Notes: generated from the sequence alone by a model not told the origin. A stretch of DNA of 17,591 bases from Miltoncostaeales bacterium (GCA_030829765.1 JAUROO010000103.1:1-17591); one strand, 5' to 3'; positions 1 to 7,054 are shown, counted from the stretch's first letter. Numbers and translations: made by a program.

Positions 1-305
1 AGGCCGTCACTGGCGAAATCGTCGAACACCTGCCGCGACCACTCGTTCCAGGCAATGTCGGTGATGGCCAGCGAGTGGAAGAAGGGCGTGCCATCCGGGT
101 CGTGCTCGATGCGGCCCAGGAATCCGAAGGCGCTGCCCGTGAGCCCGATGACCTTCCGCAGCGCGGCATCCCACCACGCGCGATCTGCACCGTGGCGGAT
201 GAACAGCTCCTGCAGTTCCGCCTGAACGGCAACCACGGCCCGCAGCCAGTCACGTTCCCATTCGGGGGTTCGGACGGTGCGGGCACGTGATGCGGAGTCG
301 GACAT
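1..305 (-). CDS. GAF-domain signalling protein, N-terminal part (cut by window edge)
   Basis: An open frame starts at ATG 305 and runs uninterrupted off the left edge, giving 101 complete codons. The first 40 or so residues form a polar helix-rich lead-in. From about residue 48 the protein reads VIGLTGSAFGFLGRI, then HDPDGTPFFHSLAITDIAW and NEWSRQVFDDF. This resembles the GAF-type sensory domain found at the front of bacterial hybrid sensor histidine kinases and diguanylate cyclases (known pattern: SEYGFIGEV, AITNIAWNEETR). The output domain lies outside the window, so kinase, cyclase or other output cannot be decided. No good Shine-Dalgarno precedes the ATG. A possible extended -10 box lies about 34 bases upstream. 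It is separated from the tRNA gene by a terminator hairpin, so it is probably an independent unit. Confidence 0.75.
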   Translation of the reverse strand, partial: MSDSASRARTVRTPEWERDWLRAVVAVQAELQELFIRHGADRAWWDAALRKVIGLTGSAFGFLGRIEHDPDGTPFFHSLAITDIAWNEWSRQVFDDFASDG

Positions 306-338
306 GGAAGCACTCGTTATGACGAAAACGACCGTCCG

Positions 339-347
339 AATATACCA
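339..347 (-). promoter_or_regulatory. Possible extended -10 promoter for the GAF-domain gene
   Basis: Read on the minus strand this is TGGTATATT: a TATATT hexamer preceded by TGn, in an A+T-rich island within a very G+C-rich background. It lies about 34 bases before the ATG at 305 and after the tRNA terminator hairpin. I see no convincing -35 hexamer 16-18 bases upstream, which fits an extended -10 type but leaves the call tentative. Confidence 0.4.
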
Positions 348-407
348 ACCGCCACAACGGTGACCGATACTGATCGCCGGAACGGTCGGGCGGGAACCGG
401 AACGACG

Positions 408-430
408 ACGGCCCCGCGGGGCGGGGCCGT
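408..430 (-). terminator. Terminator hairpin after tRNA-Ala
   Basis: A perfect 10-base-pair inverted repeat (minus strand ACGGCCCCGC, loop CCC, GCGGGGCCGT) begins four bases after the tRNA 3' end. The downstream tract is only weakly T-rich (CGTCGTTCCGG), so it is not a textbook U-tract terminator. The position and stem strength still make termination the most likely role. The hairpin separates the housekeeping block from the GAF-domain gene. Confidence 0.7.
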
Positions 431-434
431 GAAG

Positions 435-507
435 TGGAGGATACCGGGATCGAACCGGTGACCTCTACGCTGCCAGCGTAGCGCTCTCCCAGCTGAGCTA
501 ATCCCCC
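435..507 (-). tRNA. tRNA-Ala, anticodon GGC
   Basis: This is a complete 73-base cloverleaf on the minus strand. The acceptor arm GGGGGAT pairs with ATCCTCC and contains a G3-U70 wobble pair, the alanine identity element. The D arm is GCTC/GAGC. The anticodon stem is CTACG/CGTAG with the seven-base loop CTGGCAG, so the anticodon is GGC and it reads GCC and GCT codons. The T arm is ACCGG/CCGGT with loop TTCGATC. The discriminator base is A, and the next bases are CTT, so CCA is not encoded and must be added after transcription. GCC-reading alanine tRNA suits a G+C-rich genome. Confidence 0.97.
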
Positions 508-518
508 GGGCGGGGCGC

Positions 519-524
519 AGTATA
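519..524 (-). promoter_or_regulatory. Possible -10 box of the tRNA-Ala promoter
   Basis: The minus strand carries TATACT ending about 11 bases before the mature tRNA 5' end. The spacer is entirely G+C apart from no A or T (GCGCCCCGCCC). A G+C-rich discriminator of this kind is typical of stringently controlled stable-RNA promoters (known pattern). No clear -35 hexamer is visible in the end of rsfS, so the promoter call rests on the -10 match and its position. Confidence 0.45.
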
Positions 525-537
525 GACACCCCGGGCC

Positions 538-921
538 TCAGGCGGGAGAGGGCGCGAACTGCTCCAGCGGGGCCTCCCGCCATAGGCGGTCGAGGCGGTA
601 GAACTCCCGCGCCTCGGGCGTGAACACATGCACAACGATGTCCAAGGCGTCGATGAGGATCCAGTCGCCCTCCTTCTCGCCTTCCACGCGACGGGGCGCC
701 ACGCCGAAGTCCTTCTTCAGCCGGTGCCGGACCTCGTCGGCGATGGACTTCGCCTGCCGGGGCGTCCGCCCCGTGCAGATGACGAGGAAGTCCGTGTAGT
801 CCACGAGGCCGCGCATGTCGAGCAGCACGATGTCCTCCGCCTTCTTGTCGTAGGCGATGGCGGCGGCGCCGAGCGCGAGTTCCCTGGTGTCCGCGGGGTC
901 TCCCCGGTAGAAGGATGCGAT
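538..921 (-). CDS. rsfS: Ribosomal silencing factor RsfS (start codon unresolved)
   Basis: RsfS (Iojap/DUF143 family) binds ribosomal protein L14 and blocks joining of the subunits when nutrients are scarce. Diagnostic stretches are DKKAEDIVLLDMRGL, DYTDFLVICTG, the lysine/arginine-rich middle, GEKEGDWILID and VVHVFTPEAREFYRLD. The stop is TGA at 538-540. The start is a problem. The only standard start codon in frame is GTG at 828, which would remove the conserved helix containing DKKAED. The frame is open back to a TAG at 931-933, and between 930 and 829 it has no ATG, GTG, TTG or CTG. I give the first near-cognate codon, ATC at 921 (127 residues), as an outer limit only. A GGGGAG sits at 900-905 but no near-cognate codon follows at a usual distance. 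The gene follows nadD, its usual neighbour. Confidence 0.85.
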   Translation of the reverse strand: MASFYRGDPADTRELALGAAAIAYDKKAEDIVLLDMRGLVDYTDFLVICTGRTPRQAKSIADEVRHRLKKDFGVAPRRVEGEKEGDWILIDALDIVVHVFTPEAREFYRLDRLWREAPLEQFAPSPA

Positions 922-935
922 GTGCGCAGGCTACC

Positions 936-954
936 GATGCCCCCGGGGGGCATC
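936..954 (-). other. G+C palindrome overlapping the nadD stop codon
   Basis: A nearly perfect palindrome: arms GATGCCC and GGGCATC around a CCGGG core on the plus strand. It overlaps the last bases of nadD and sits in the short gap before rsfS. It could form a hairpin in the transcript and affect nadD/rsfS readthrough or rsfS translation. No T-run follows, so a terminator is not supported. Confidence 0.4.
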
Positions 955-1540
955 AAGACGGCGCGGCGTCGCGCAACATCCGCTCCACCGCGGGCGGCAC
1001 CATCCCCGTGAGGTCATCGCCGCGGGCCAGGCGTCCACGGACGTCCGTGGATGAGATGGGCACCTCGGGCATGTCCACCACGTCGATGCGGCCCGCCGCG
1101 ACGGGGCCCGCAAGGTCCTCCATCGCCGGGTCACCCGCGCCGGGTCGCCACGCCACGGCCAGGCGCGCCATCTCGGCGATGCGCTCCGGGCGGCTCCAGC
1201 CCGCGAACCCCTCCAGCTGGTCAGCGCCCATCACGAACCACAGGTGGACGCCCGGGTTCTCGCGCGCAAGCTGCTCCAGCGTCTCGGCGGTGTACGAGGT
1301 GCCCTGCCGGTCGATCTCGATGGTGCTGACGCCGAGCAGGGGGTCCTCTGCCACGGCCGCCCGCACAAGGGCCACGCGGAATGCCGGATCCATGGTCGGC
1401 CCCCCCGGCTTGTGCGGGGCCTCCCATGCCGGAAGCAGCAGCACGCGGTCGAGGGCCAATTGCCGTGCCGCAGCCCGCGCCAGGGCGAGATGGCCCTCAT
1501 GCGGCGGATCGAAGCTGCCGCCCAGCACGCCGATGCGCAC
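953..1540 (-). CDS. nadD: Nicotinate-nucleotide adenylyltransferase
   Basis: NadD transfers AMP from ATP to nicotinate mononucleotide, giving deamido-NAD in cytoplasmic NAD synthesis. The 195-residue product has the N-terminal nucleotidyltransferase fold GVLGGSFDPPHEGH with the HxGH motif at residues 14-17. It also has PHKP at 42-45, TSYTAETL at 81-88, the WFVMGAD segment at about 101-107 and the closing ISSTDVR motif at 162-168. Length matches the family (about 190-215). The start is GTG at 1540, only three bases after the proA stop and without a strong Shine-Dalgarno, so translation is probably coupled to proA. It is followed by rsfS, the common bacterial nadD-rsfS pairing. Confidence 0.96.
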   Translation of the reverse strand: MRIGVLGGSFDPPHEGHLALARAAARQLALDRVLLLPAWEAPHKPGGPTMDPAFRVALVRAAVAEDPLLGVSTIEIDRQGTSYTAETLEQLARENPGVHLWFVMGADQLEGFAGWSRPERIAEMARLAVAWRPGAGDPAMEDLAGPVAAGRIDVVDMPEVPISSTDVRGRLARGDDLTGMVPPAVERMLRDAAPS

Positions 1541-1543
1541 GGG

Positions 1544-2809
1544 TCAGCGGATCTGGCCGGTGCCGTTCACGAGGTACTTCACGGTGGTGAGGTCCGACAG
1601 CCCGATCGGTCCGCGCGCGTGGAGCTTCTGCGTGGAGATCCCGATCTCGGCCCCCATGCCGAACTCGCCGCCATCCGTGAAGCGCGTGGAGGCATTCACG
1701 TACACCACTGCCGAGTCCACGCCCTGCTGAAAGGCCTGCGCGGCATCCAGTGACCGCGTGATGATGGCCTCGCTGTGCCCGGACCCGAAGCGGTTCACGT
1801 GCTCGATGGCCTCGTCCACCGAGCCCACGATGCCCACCGACAGGATGAGGTCGAGGAACTCGGTGGCGAAGTCCTGCTCGGTGGCGTCGACGACGTCGCC
1901 GTCGAATGCGCCCAGGTGCCCCCGGACCTCCTCCGCCACCCGGAGCTCCACGCCCTCGGCCAGCAGCACCCCGGCAACGCGCGGCAGGAATGCCGCGGCC
2001 ACATCGCGATGCACCAGCAGCGTCTCGCAGGCGTTGCACACCCCGGGCCGCTGCACCTTGGCGTTGACGGCGATCGCCAGGGCGTCGTCCAGGTCGGCAT
2101 CGGCGTCCACGAACACGTGGCAGTTGCCGGATGCCGCGTAGATGACCGGCACGCGGGCGTTCTGCTGCAGGTACGCCTTCAGTTCCTCGCCGCCACGTGG
2201 GATGACCAGGTCGACGCGCCCCTCGGCCTGGATGAGGTGCAGCATCTCCTCGCGATCGGTGCCCAGCATCGTGACGGCCCCGTCGGGCACGCCGGCATCC
2301 GACAGCGCCGCGGCCACGACCTCCCCGAGTATCCGGTTGGAGCGCTCCGCGATGCGGCTGCCGCGCAGGACGATGGCGTTGCCGCTCTTCAGGGCGAGGG
2401 CGGCGGCGTCGGTGGTGACGTTGGGGCGGCCCTCGTAGATGACCCCGATCACGCCGAGCGGCACGCGCGCCTCCACGATCTCCAGGCCGTTGGCCACGCG
2501 CCAGCCTGAGGTGATGACGCCCACCGGATCGGGCAGCGCCGCAACGGCGCGCACGCCATCGGCCATCGACTGCAGGCGGGCGTCGTCGAGCAGCAGCCGG
2601 TCCACCATCGCCGCAGGGGCACCTGAGGTCCGGGCATCGCGGACGTCATCGGCGTTCATGGCGATGATCTCGTCGGCGCGGTCGATCAACGCGGCGGCCA
2701 CGGCCTCCAGCGCCGCGGACTTCGCGCCGGGCGACATCCGGGCAAGCGCCCGGCCGGCCGCACGTGCGGTGTCCAGGCGCTCATCGAGGGATGCGTGCGT
2801 GGTGCTCAT
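1544..2809 (-). CDS. proA: Gamma-glutamyl phosphate reductase
   Basis: ProA reduces gamma-glutamyl phosphate with NADPH to glutamate-5-semialdehyde, the second step of proline synthesis. The 421-residue product belongs to the aldehyde dehydrogenase superfamily and is full length for the family. Visible landmarks are VPLGVIGVIYEGRPNVT (about 116-132), the cofactor-binding segment GNAIVLRGS at 143-151, LVIPRGG at 201-207, and the catalytic cysteine C258 in the RPGVCNACET block. ASTRFTDGGEFGMGAEIGI lies near the C-terminus. A second cysteine, C261, sits three residues after the catalytic one, where I expect V or another small residue. The ATG at 2809 follows the proB stop by 12 bases, and the spacer (GCGTGCGCGCCCC) has no Shine-Dalgarno. 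Coupling to proB, whose product channels the labile acyl phosphate to ProA, is likely. Confidence 0.98.
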   Translation of the reverse strand: MSTTHASLDERLDTARAAGRALARMSPGAKSAALEAVAAALIDRADEIIAMNADDVRDARTSGAPAAMVDRLLLDDARLQSMADGVRAVAALPDPVGVITSGWRVANGLEIVEARVPLGVIGVIYEGRPNVTTDAAALALKSGNAIVLRGSRIAERSNRILGEVVAAALSDAGVPDGAVTMLGTDREEMLHLIQAEGRVDLVIPRGGEELKAYLQQNARVPVIYAASGNCHVFVDADADLDDALAIAVNAKVQRPGVCNACETLLVHRDVAAAFLPRVAGVLLAEGVELRVAEEVRGHLGAFDGDVVDATEQDFATEFLDLILSVGIVGSVDEAIEHVNRFGSGHSEAIITRSLDAAQAFQQGVDSAVVYVNASTRFTDGGEFGMGAEIGISTQKLHARGPIGLSDLTTVKYLVNGTGQIR

Positions 2810-2821
2810 GGGGCGCGCACG

Positions 2822-3919
2822 CTAGCGCACGGCCGGCGCGAACCGGTCGCGGTGGATCACCTCGGCCGAGCCGCCCGACAGCAGGCCCAGGGCCTCCTCC
2901 GACCGCATGCCGCGCACCGCACGGATCTCATCGGCCGAGAGGTCGGCGATCCCCTTGCCCACCTCGCGCCCGTCCGGGCCCACCACGAGCACGGCCTCCC
3001 CGGCCGGGAACAGGCCGTCGCACGACACCACCCCGACCGGCAGGAGCGACGTGCCCTGCTGCACCAGAGCGCGCACCGCCCCCGCATCCACCACCACGCG
3101 TCCCTGTGCGGCCTTGGCATGGCGCAGCCACAGCTTGAAGGCGCCCTCGGCCCGATCGGCGGGCGCGAACCGGGTACCCACGGCCTCTCCGGCCACGGCG
3201 GCGGGGATCACCCCATCCGCCTCCCCGCTGGCGATCACGCAGGCGGCACCGCTGCCGGTGGCCATCGCCGCGGATGCGAGCTTGCTCGCGATGCCTCCCG
3301 TGCCGCGGCCCGAGCCGGGCAGATCGGCCAGGCGGATGTCGCGGGGCGCCGTGCCCGCCGGCACCTCATGGATGAGGGCGGGGCCGTCCGGCCCCGGGGC
3401 GAAGAGCCCCTCGCGGTCGGTGAGCAGCAGCAGCATGCGGGCACGCAGCAGGATCGCCACCTGCGCGGCAAGGACGTCGTTGTCGCCGAACGTCAGCTCG
3501 TCGGTGGCGGTGGTGTCGTTCTCGTTGATGACGGGGATGGCGCCCAGTGCGACCAGTCGCTCGAGGGTGTTCCGCGCGTTCAGGTAGGACGACCGGCGCT
3601 CGAGGTCGGCGGAGGTGAGGAGGACCTGGCCCGGTACCGCCCCGTGCCGCCCGAACTCGGCGATGTAACGCGCGAAGAGGGCGCCCTGCCCCACCGCCGA
3701 TGCCGCCTGCATGTCGGGAAGCGCATCGGGGCGCCGGGAGAATCCGAGGGTGCCGATGCCGCAGGCGATCGCCCCGCTGGACACCAGCACGGGGTGGGCC
3801 CCCTGGGCGCGCAGCCCGGCCACCTCGGCCACGCGGCGCGCCAGGACGTCCTCGCGAAGGCCACCGGCCTCATCCACGAGGGTGGACGATCCCACCTTGA
3901 TCACGATGACGTCGCTCAT
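2822..3919 (-). CDS. proB: Glutamate 5-kinase
   Basis: ProB phosphorylates the gamma-carboxyl of glutamate with ATP, the committed and usually proline-inhibited step of proline synthesis. The 365-residue product has an amino-acid kinase domain (IVIKVGSSTL at about 5-14, VLVSSGAIACG, INENDTTAT, FGDNDVLAAQVA, LLTDREGLF, GSGRGTGGIASKL). A C-terminal PUA domain follows from about residue 275 (GRVVVDAGAVRAL, SLLPVGVVSCDG, EVGKGIADLS). Length and architecture match the E. coli enzyme. The start is ATG at 3919, in an ATGA overlap with the obg stop, with GGGTGG five bases upstream. Longer in-frame starts lie inside obg and are not needed. Confidence 0.98.
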   Translation of the reverse strand: MSDVIVIKVGSSTLVDEAGGLREDVLARRVAEVAGLRAQGAHPVLVSSGAIACGIGTLGFSRRPDALPDMQAASAVGQGALFARYIAEFGRHGAVPGQVLLTSADLERRSSYLNARNTLERLVALGAIPVINENDTTATDELTFGDNDVLAAQVAILLRARMLLLLTDREGLFAPGPDGPALIHEVPAGTAPRDIRLADLPGSGRGTGGIASKLASAAMATGSGAACVIASGEADGVIPAAVAGEAVGTRFAPADRAEGAFKLWLRHAKAAQGRVVVDAGAVRALVQQGTSLLPVGVVSCDGLFPAGEAVLVVGPDGREVGKGIADLSADEIRAVRGMRSEEALGLLSGGSAEVIHRDRFAPAVR

Positions 3920-4857
3920 GACAGCCACCCGATCAGTTCGTCGCGCAGGGCCGCGATCCCCTCCCCCGTCTCCGCCGATGTCGCGAGGGCGGCCTGCGGC
4001 GGCGCCGGCGCGAGGTCGCACTTGGTGGCCACCACCACCTGGCGCGCGCCGTCTGGCATGTACGGCGCCACGGCGTCCTGCACCCGGGCCAGCCGGGCGG
4101 CGGGGTCCTCGGGATCCGCGGCATCGAGGCAGTGCAGCACCACCGGCGCGCGCTCCAGTTGCCCGAGCGCGGCTCCGTGCCGCTCGCTGCCGTCGGCGGC
4201 GACGCCCGGGAGGTCCGCCACCAGATGGATCACCCCGTAGTCATCCTCCAGGGGTCCGAGTGCCGGCTCATTGGTGGTGTGCGGATAGGGCGCGACGGCG
4301 GCCGACGCACCGGTCAGCGCATTGAGCAGCGCGGTCTTGCCCGCGTTGGGCAGGCCGATGATGGCCACCGCCACCGGCAGCCGCATCTCCAGCGACAGCC
4401 AGGTCTCCTCACCGTCCTCCCCGGGGATGGTGACGCGGGGGGCACGGTGACGCGACGACCGGAACGCGCGGTTGCCCACGCCGCCCGACCCCCCGCGCGC
4501 AACGGTCACCGAATCGCCCGCCTCATCCAGCATGGCCACCTCATGGCCGTCGCGCAGCACGCGCGTGCCCGGGGGCACGTGCACCCGGAGGTCCTCACCG
4601 TTCCGCCCGTGGCGGTTCCGCCCCTCGCCGGCCCCGCCGACGGGCGCCTTGTGGTGGACGCGGGTACGAAACGGCGTGAGGTCGGTCAGTTGCTCGTCGG
4701 CAACGAGGACGACGTCGCCGCCCCGGCCGCCATTGCCACCGTCGGGACCACCCCGCGGCGTGTGCGCCTCGCGGCGGAACGACAGGCAGCCGTGGCCCCC
4801 GCGTCCGGCCTGGACGTGGATCTGGACCTGGTCGGTGAATGACACGGTGCGGGGCAC
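3916..4857 (-). CDS. obg: Obg-family GTPase, short form without OCT domain
   Basis: Obg/CgtA GTPases act in late assembly of the 50S subunit and in stress signalling. The 313-residue product has the glycine-rich Obg fold (residues about 5-155: GRGGHGCLSFRRE, GGPDGGNGGRGGDV, VPPGTRV, APRVTIPGEDGE). A G domain follows with P-loop GLPNAGKT at 168-175, switch I PYPHTTNEP at 190-198, G3 DLPG at 215-218, G4 TKCD at 278-281 and G5 SAETGEG at 294-300. It ends directly after the G domain, so the OCT domain of many Obg proteins is absent. Switch II is atypical: VAADGSERHGAALGQLERA replaces the usual LIEGA...GLG..FLRHIER and looks about four residues shorter. The start is GTG at 4857; a second in-frame GTG at 4845 is possible, and neither has a clear Shine-Dalgarno. 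Its place after rplU-rpmA is the classic one. Confidence 0.95.
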   Translation of the reverse strand: MPRTVSFTDQVQIHVQAGRGGHGCLSFRREAHTPRGGPDGGNGGRGGDVVLVADEQLTDLTPFRTRVHHKAPVGGAGEGRNRHGRNGEDLRVHVPPGTRVLRDGHEVAMLDEAGDSVTVARGGSGGVGNRAFRSSRHRAPRVTIPGEDGEETWLSLEMRLPVAVAIIGLPNAGKTALLNALTGASAAVAPYPHTTNEPALGPLEDDYGVIHLVADLPGVAADGSERHGAALGQLERAPVVLHCLDAADPEDPAARLARVQDAVAPYMPDGARQVVVATKCDLAPAPPQAALATSAETGEGIAALRDELIGWLS

Positions 4858-4874
4858 GTGCGCCCCGACCCGGC

Positions 4875-5141
4875 TCAGCCCGCCGGGGTCTCCACGGGGT
4901 GCACCGAGACGCGGCGACCCTTGTTGCCGTTGCTGAACTCCACGCGGCCGGTGACGGTGGCGAAGATCGTATGGTCGCGACCCAGCCCGGTGCCGTTGCC
5001 CGGCGTGAAGACCGTGCCGCGCTGGCGCACGATGATTGAGCCGGCAGGCACGACCTGCCCGGCAAACACCTTCACGCCGAGGCGCTGGGAGTTGGAGTCA
5101 CGGCCGTTGCGGCTGGAACCGCCACCCTTCTTATGCGCCAT
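4875..5141 (-). CDS. rpmA: 50S ribosomal protein L27
   Basis: L27 sits in the 50S subunit, and its N-terminal tail reaches the peptidyl transferase centre, helping to hold the tRNA ends. The 88-residue product begins MAHKKGGGSSRNGRDS, and NSQRLGVKVF, GSIIVRQRGT and PGNGTGLGRDHTIFA follow. These are all family hallmarks, and the length is typical. The N-terminus lacks the extra cleaved leader known in Firmicutes. The start is ATG at 5141, two bases after the rplU stop, with only a G-rich stretch (GGGGGCTAGGG) as ribosome-binding signal. It is co-transcribed with rplU and followed 17 bases later by obg. Confidence 0.99.
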   Translation of the reverse strand: MAHKKGGGSSRNGRDSNSQRLGVKVFAGQVVPAGSIIVRQRGTVFTPGNGTGLGRDHTIFATVTGRVEFSNGNKGRRVSVHPVETPAG

Positions 5142-5143
5142 CC

Positions 5144-5440
5144 CTAGCCCCCGATCCCGGTGATGCGCACCCGCGACAGGCGGGAGCGGTGACCCATCTT
5201 GCGCTTGCTGTCCTTCTTCGCGCGGTAGGTGAAGACGGTGATCTTCGGGCCGAGCACGTGCTCCTCGACCTCGGCGGTCACGGACCCGCCATCGCTGATG
5301 CCCTCCGCGCCGCCGGTCGCGATGACCGTGGGCGAGATGGTGTCGCCCGGCTCGGCGGGGACGCGATCGACGACGATGCGCTCTCCCTCGCGGACCCGGT
5401 ATTGCTTGCCCCCGAGGGCGATGACGGCGTAATCAGCCAA
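5144..5440 (-). CDS. rplU: 50S ribosomal protein L21
   Basis: L21 is a 23S rRNA-binding protein of the 50S subunit. The 98-residue product shows YAVIALGGKQYRV near the N-terminus, GERIVVDRV, and the signature VFTYRAKKDSKRKMGHR at about 68-84, then a short tail. Length is close to the usual 101-105. The start is TTG at 5440, fixed by GGAG seven bases upstream (5448-5451) and by homology, since family members begin directly with a short M-x-Y-A-V-I segment. A 93-base leader separates it from rng and contains a strong hairpin. The genes rplU and rpmA are adjacent, as in almost all bacteria. Confidence 0.98.
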   Translation of the reverse strand: MADYAVIALGGKQYRVREGERIVVDRVPAEPGDTISPTVIATGGAEGISDGGSVTAEVEEHVLGPKITVFTYRAKKDSKRKMGHRSRLSRVRITGIGG

Positions 5441-5463
5441 CGTTCTTCTCCACGTACGACGGG

Positions 5464-5481
5464 GCGTCCGGCTCCGGACGC
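5464..5481 (-). promoter_or_regulatory. Perfect inverted repeat in the rplU leader
   Basis: The two 8-base arms GCGTCCGG and CCGGACGC are separated by two bases, giving a compact hairpin that ends 12 bases before the rplU GGAG. It lies in the only sizeable gap between rng and rplU (5441-5533). Leaders of L21 operons in other bacteria can carry autoregulatory structures (known), so a regulatory hairpin is plausible. It could also be an attenuator or a processing site. I do not see a matching described motif. Confidence 0.45.
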
Positions 5482-5533
5482 GATCGGGGACAGTAGCGAA
5501 ACCCCCATTGCGGCGCCACGTGCTGCGGCGCGC

Positions 5534-7054
5534 CTAGCCCGTCCCGGCCTCTGCCCCGGTGCGCGACCGGCTGCGCCCGCCGGACCGGCGCCGGCGCGTG
5601 GGCGCCCCGGCCCCGCCGAGACGGGCGCTTCCCGGTGCCATCGACGGGTCCCGCTCGAGTGCGATGGTGACCCCGAGATCTTCCTCCATCTCGGCGAGGG
5701 GCGCGCCATCATCACCCTGCAGGTAGTCGGCCACCTCGGGATGCACTGCCACGGCATGCGAATCGCCGTCCGCCCCGGCAAGGAGGAGGCGGATCTGGCG
5801 TTCGGCGTCGATGGCGTGCGTCTCGGGGCTGACCACGAAGCCCTGCCCCCCGCAGGTCGGGCACGCCTGCGTCATGATCTCGCGCACGCCGTCACTGATG
5901 TTCTGGCGCGTCATCTGCACCAGGCCGAGCGGCGAGATCTCCACGACGAACGTGCGGCTGCGGTCCTTCGCGAGGGCGTCGTTCAGCGCCTTGGTGACCG
6001 CGCGCCGGTTCTTGGCGTCGTCCATGTCGATGAAGTCGATGACGATGATGCCGCCGATGTCGCGGAGCCTCAGCTGGCGCACGACCTCCTCGGCCGCCTC
6101 CAGGTTGGTGCGGGTGATGGTGGCCTCGAGCTGCGTGTTGCCCCGGCCCACGTTCTTCCCCGAGTTGACGTCCACGACCGTCATGGCCTCGGTGTCATCG
6201 ATGACCAGGGACCCTCCCGAGGCCAGCGGCACGCGCCTGCTGAGCGTCGAGCGGATGGCTGCCTCCACCCCCTGCGCCTCCATCAGCGATCCGTCGCCAT
6301 CCCACAGGCGCACGCGATCTGCGAGCTCGGGCGATGTGCGGCGCAGGAAGCCGACGATGCGCTCGTGCTGGCGGGCGTCGTCGACGATGACCTCGTCCAC
6401 CGTCTCGTTGAGGATGTCGCGGATGACCTTCAGGGAGGAGTCCGCCTCGCTGTAGAGCAGCGACGGCCCCTGCACCTTGTCCGCGCGCTCGCGGATGGCC
6501 TTCCACAGCAGGTTGAGCGATGCCAGGTCGCGCGCGAGCTCGGATGCCGACGCTCCTGCGGCGGCCGTGCGGACGATGACGCCCCCGCCATCGGTCGGAA
6601 GGCGCTTGCAGATGTCGCGCAGGCGGTGGCGCTCGTCGTCGTCCAGGCGCTTGCTGATGCCGATGCCGTCGCCGAACGGCACGTACACGAGGAAGCGGCC
6701 CGCCAGCGAGAGCTGCATGGTCAGGCGTGCGCCCTTGGTGCCCATGGGGTCCTTGAGGGCCTGCACGATCACCTCATCCCCCTTCTTCAGGAGATCGGCG
6801 ATGAGCCTCTTGCGCTTGGGCACGCCCTTGGCGACGACGTCGTCCACGTGGAGGAACCCGTTCTTGCCGATGCCGACCTCGATGAACGAGGCCTCCATCC
6901 CGGCGAGCACCGATTCCACCCGGCCCTTCCAGATGTGGCCCACTACCGAGCCCTTGCCACGCCTCTCGATCTGCACCTCCGCAACGCGGCCGTCCTCCAC
7001 GATGGCCACGCGCGTCTCGGCACGATCGACGGAAACCAGGATCTGCTTGATCAG
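5534..7054 (-). CDS. rng: Ribonuclease G/E family endoribonuclease, probable CTG start
   Basis: RNase G/E cleaves single-stranded A+U-rich RNA in mRNA decay and in rRNA and tRNA maturation. With the CTG start the product is 506 residues. It has an S1-type RNA-binding domain (about 35-130: GSVVGHIWKGRV, FLHVDDV), then a catalytic core with metal-binding aspartates D295 (VVDVNSG) and D340 (VIDFIDM), and a zinc-link CPTC at 398-401. A short arginine/glycine-rich tail replaces the long degradosome scaffold of E. coli RNase E. The first standard start, GTG at 7009, would remove the conserved opening IKQILVSVDRAETR. CTG at 7054 sits in a CTGA overlap with the preceding stop and has AAGGAG five bases upstream, so I chose it. 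Its downstream neighbours rplU and rpmA are the usual ones. Confidence 0.95.
   Translation of the reverse strand: MIKQILVSVDRAETRVAIVEDGRVAEVQIERRGKGSVVGHIWKGRVESVLAGMEASFIEVGIGKNGFLHVDDVVAKGVPKRKRLIADLLKKGDEVIVQALKDPMGTKGARLTMQLSLAGRFLVYVPFGDGIGISKRLDDDERHRLRDICKRLPTDGGGVIVRTAAAGASASELARDLASLNLLWKAIRERADKVQGPSLLYSEADSSLKVIRDILNETVDEVIVDDARQHERIVGFLRRTSPELADRVRLWDGDGSLMEAQGVEAAIRSTLSRRVPLASGGSLVIDDTEAMTVVDVNSGKNVGRGNTQLEATITRTNLEAAEEVVRQLRLRDIGGIIVIDFIDMDDAKNRRAVTKALNDALAKDRSRTFVVEISPLGLVQMTRQNISDGVREIMTQACPTCGGQGFVVSPETHAIDAERQIRLLLAGADGDSHAVAVHPEVADYLQGDDGAPLAEMEEDLGVTIALERDPSMAPGSARLGGAGAPTRRRRSGGRSRSRTGAEAGTG

Noticed and set aside
75..290. A 71-codon open frame on the plus strand at the left end
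   Set aside because: It is antisense to the GAF-domain frame, which carries recognisable sensory-domain motifs.
401..403. SxN motif loss in PBP2 (asparagine to aspartate, residues of mrdA)
   Set aside because: The SSD form followed by TFFY is common in elongation-type PBP2 proteins, so it is not evidence of inactivation. (Positions here are residue numbers in the protein; the DNA lies near 9815-9825.)
317..583. A possible small protein on the minus strand spanning the tRNA
   Set aside because: It runs through the tRNA-Ala gene and its terminator hairpin and has no homology signs.
2795..4240. A 481-codon open frame on the plus strand over proB and obg
   Set aside because: It is antisense to well-supported proB and obg, with histidine/glycine/arginine-rich composition typical of shadow frames.
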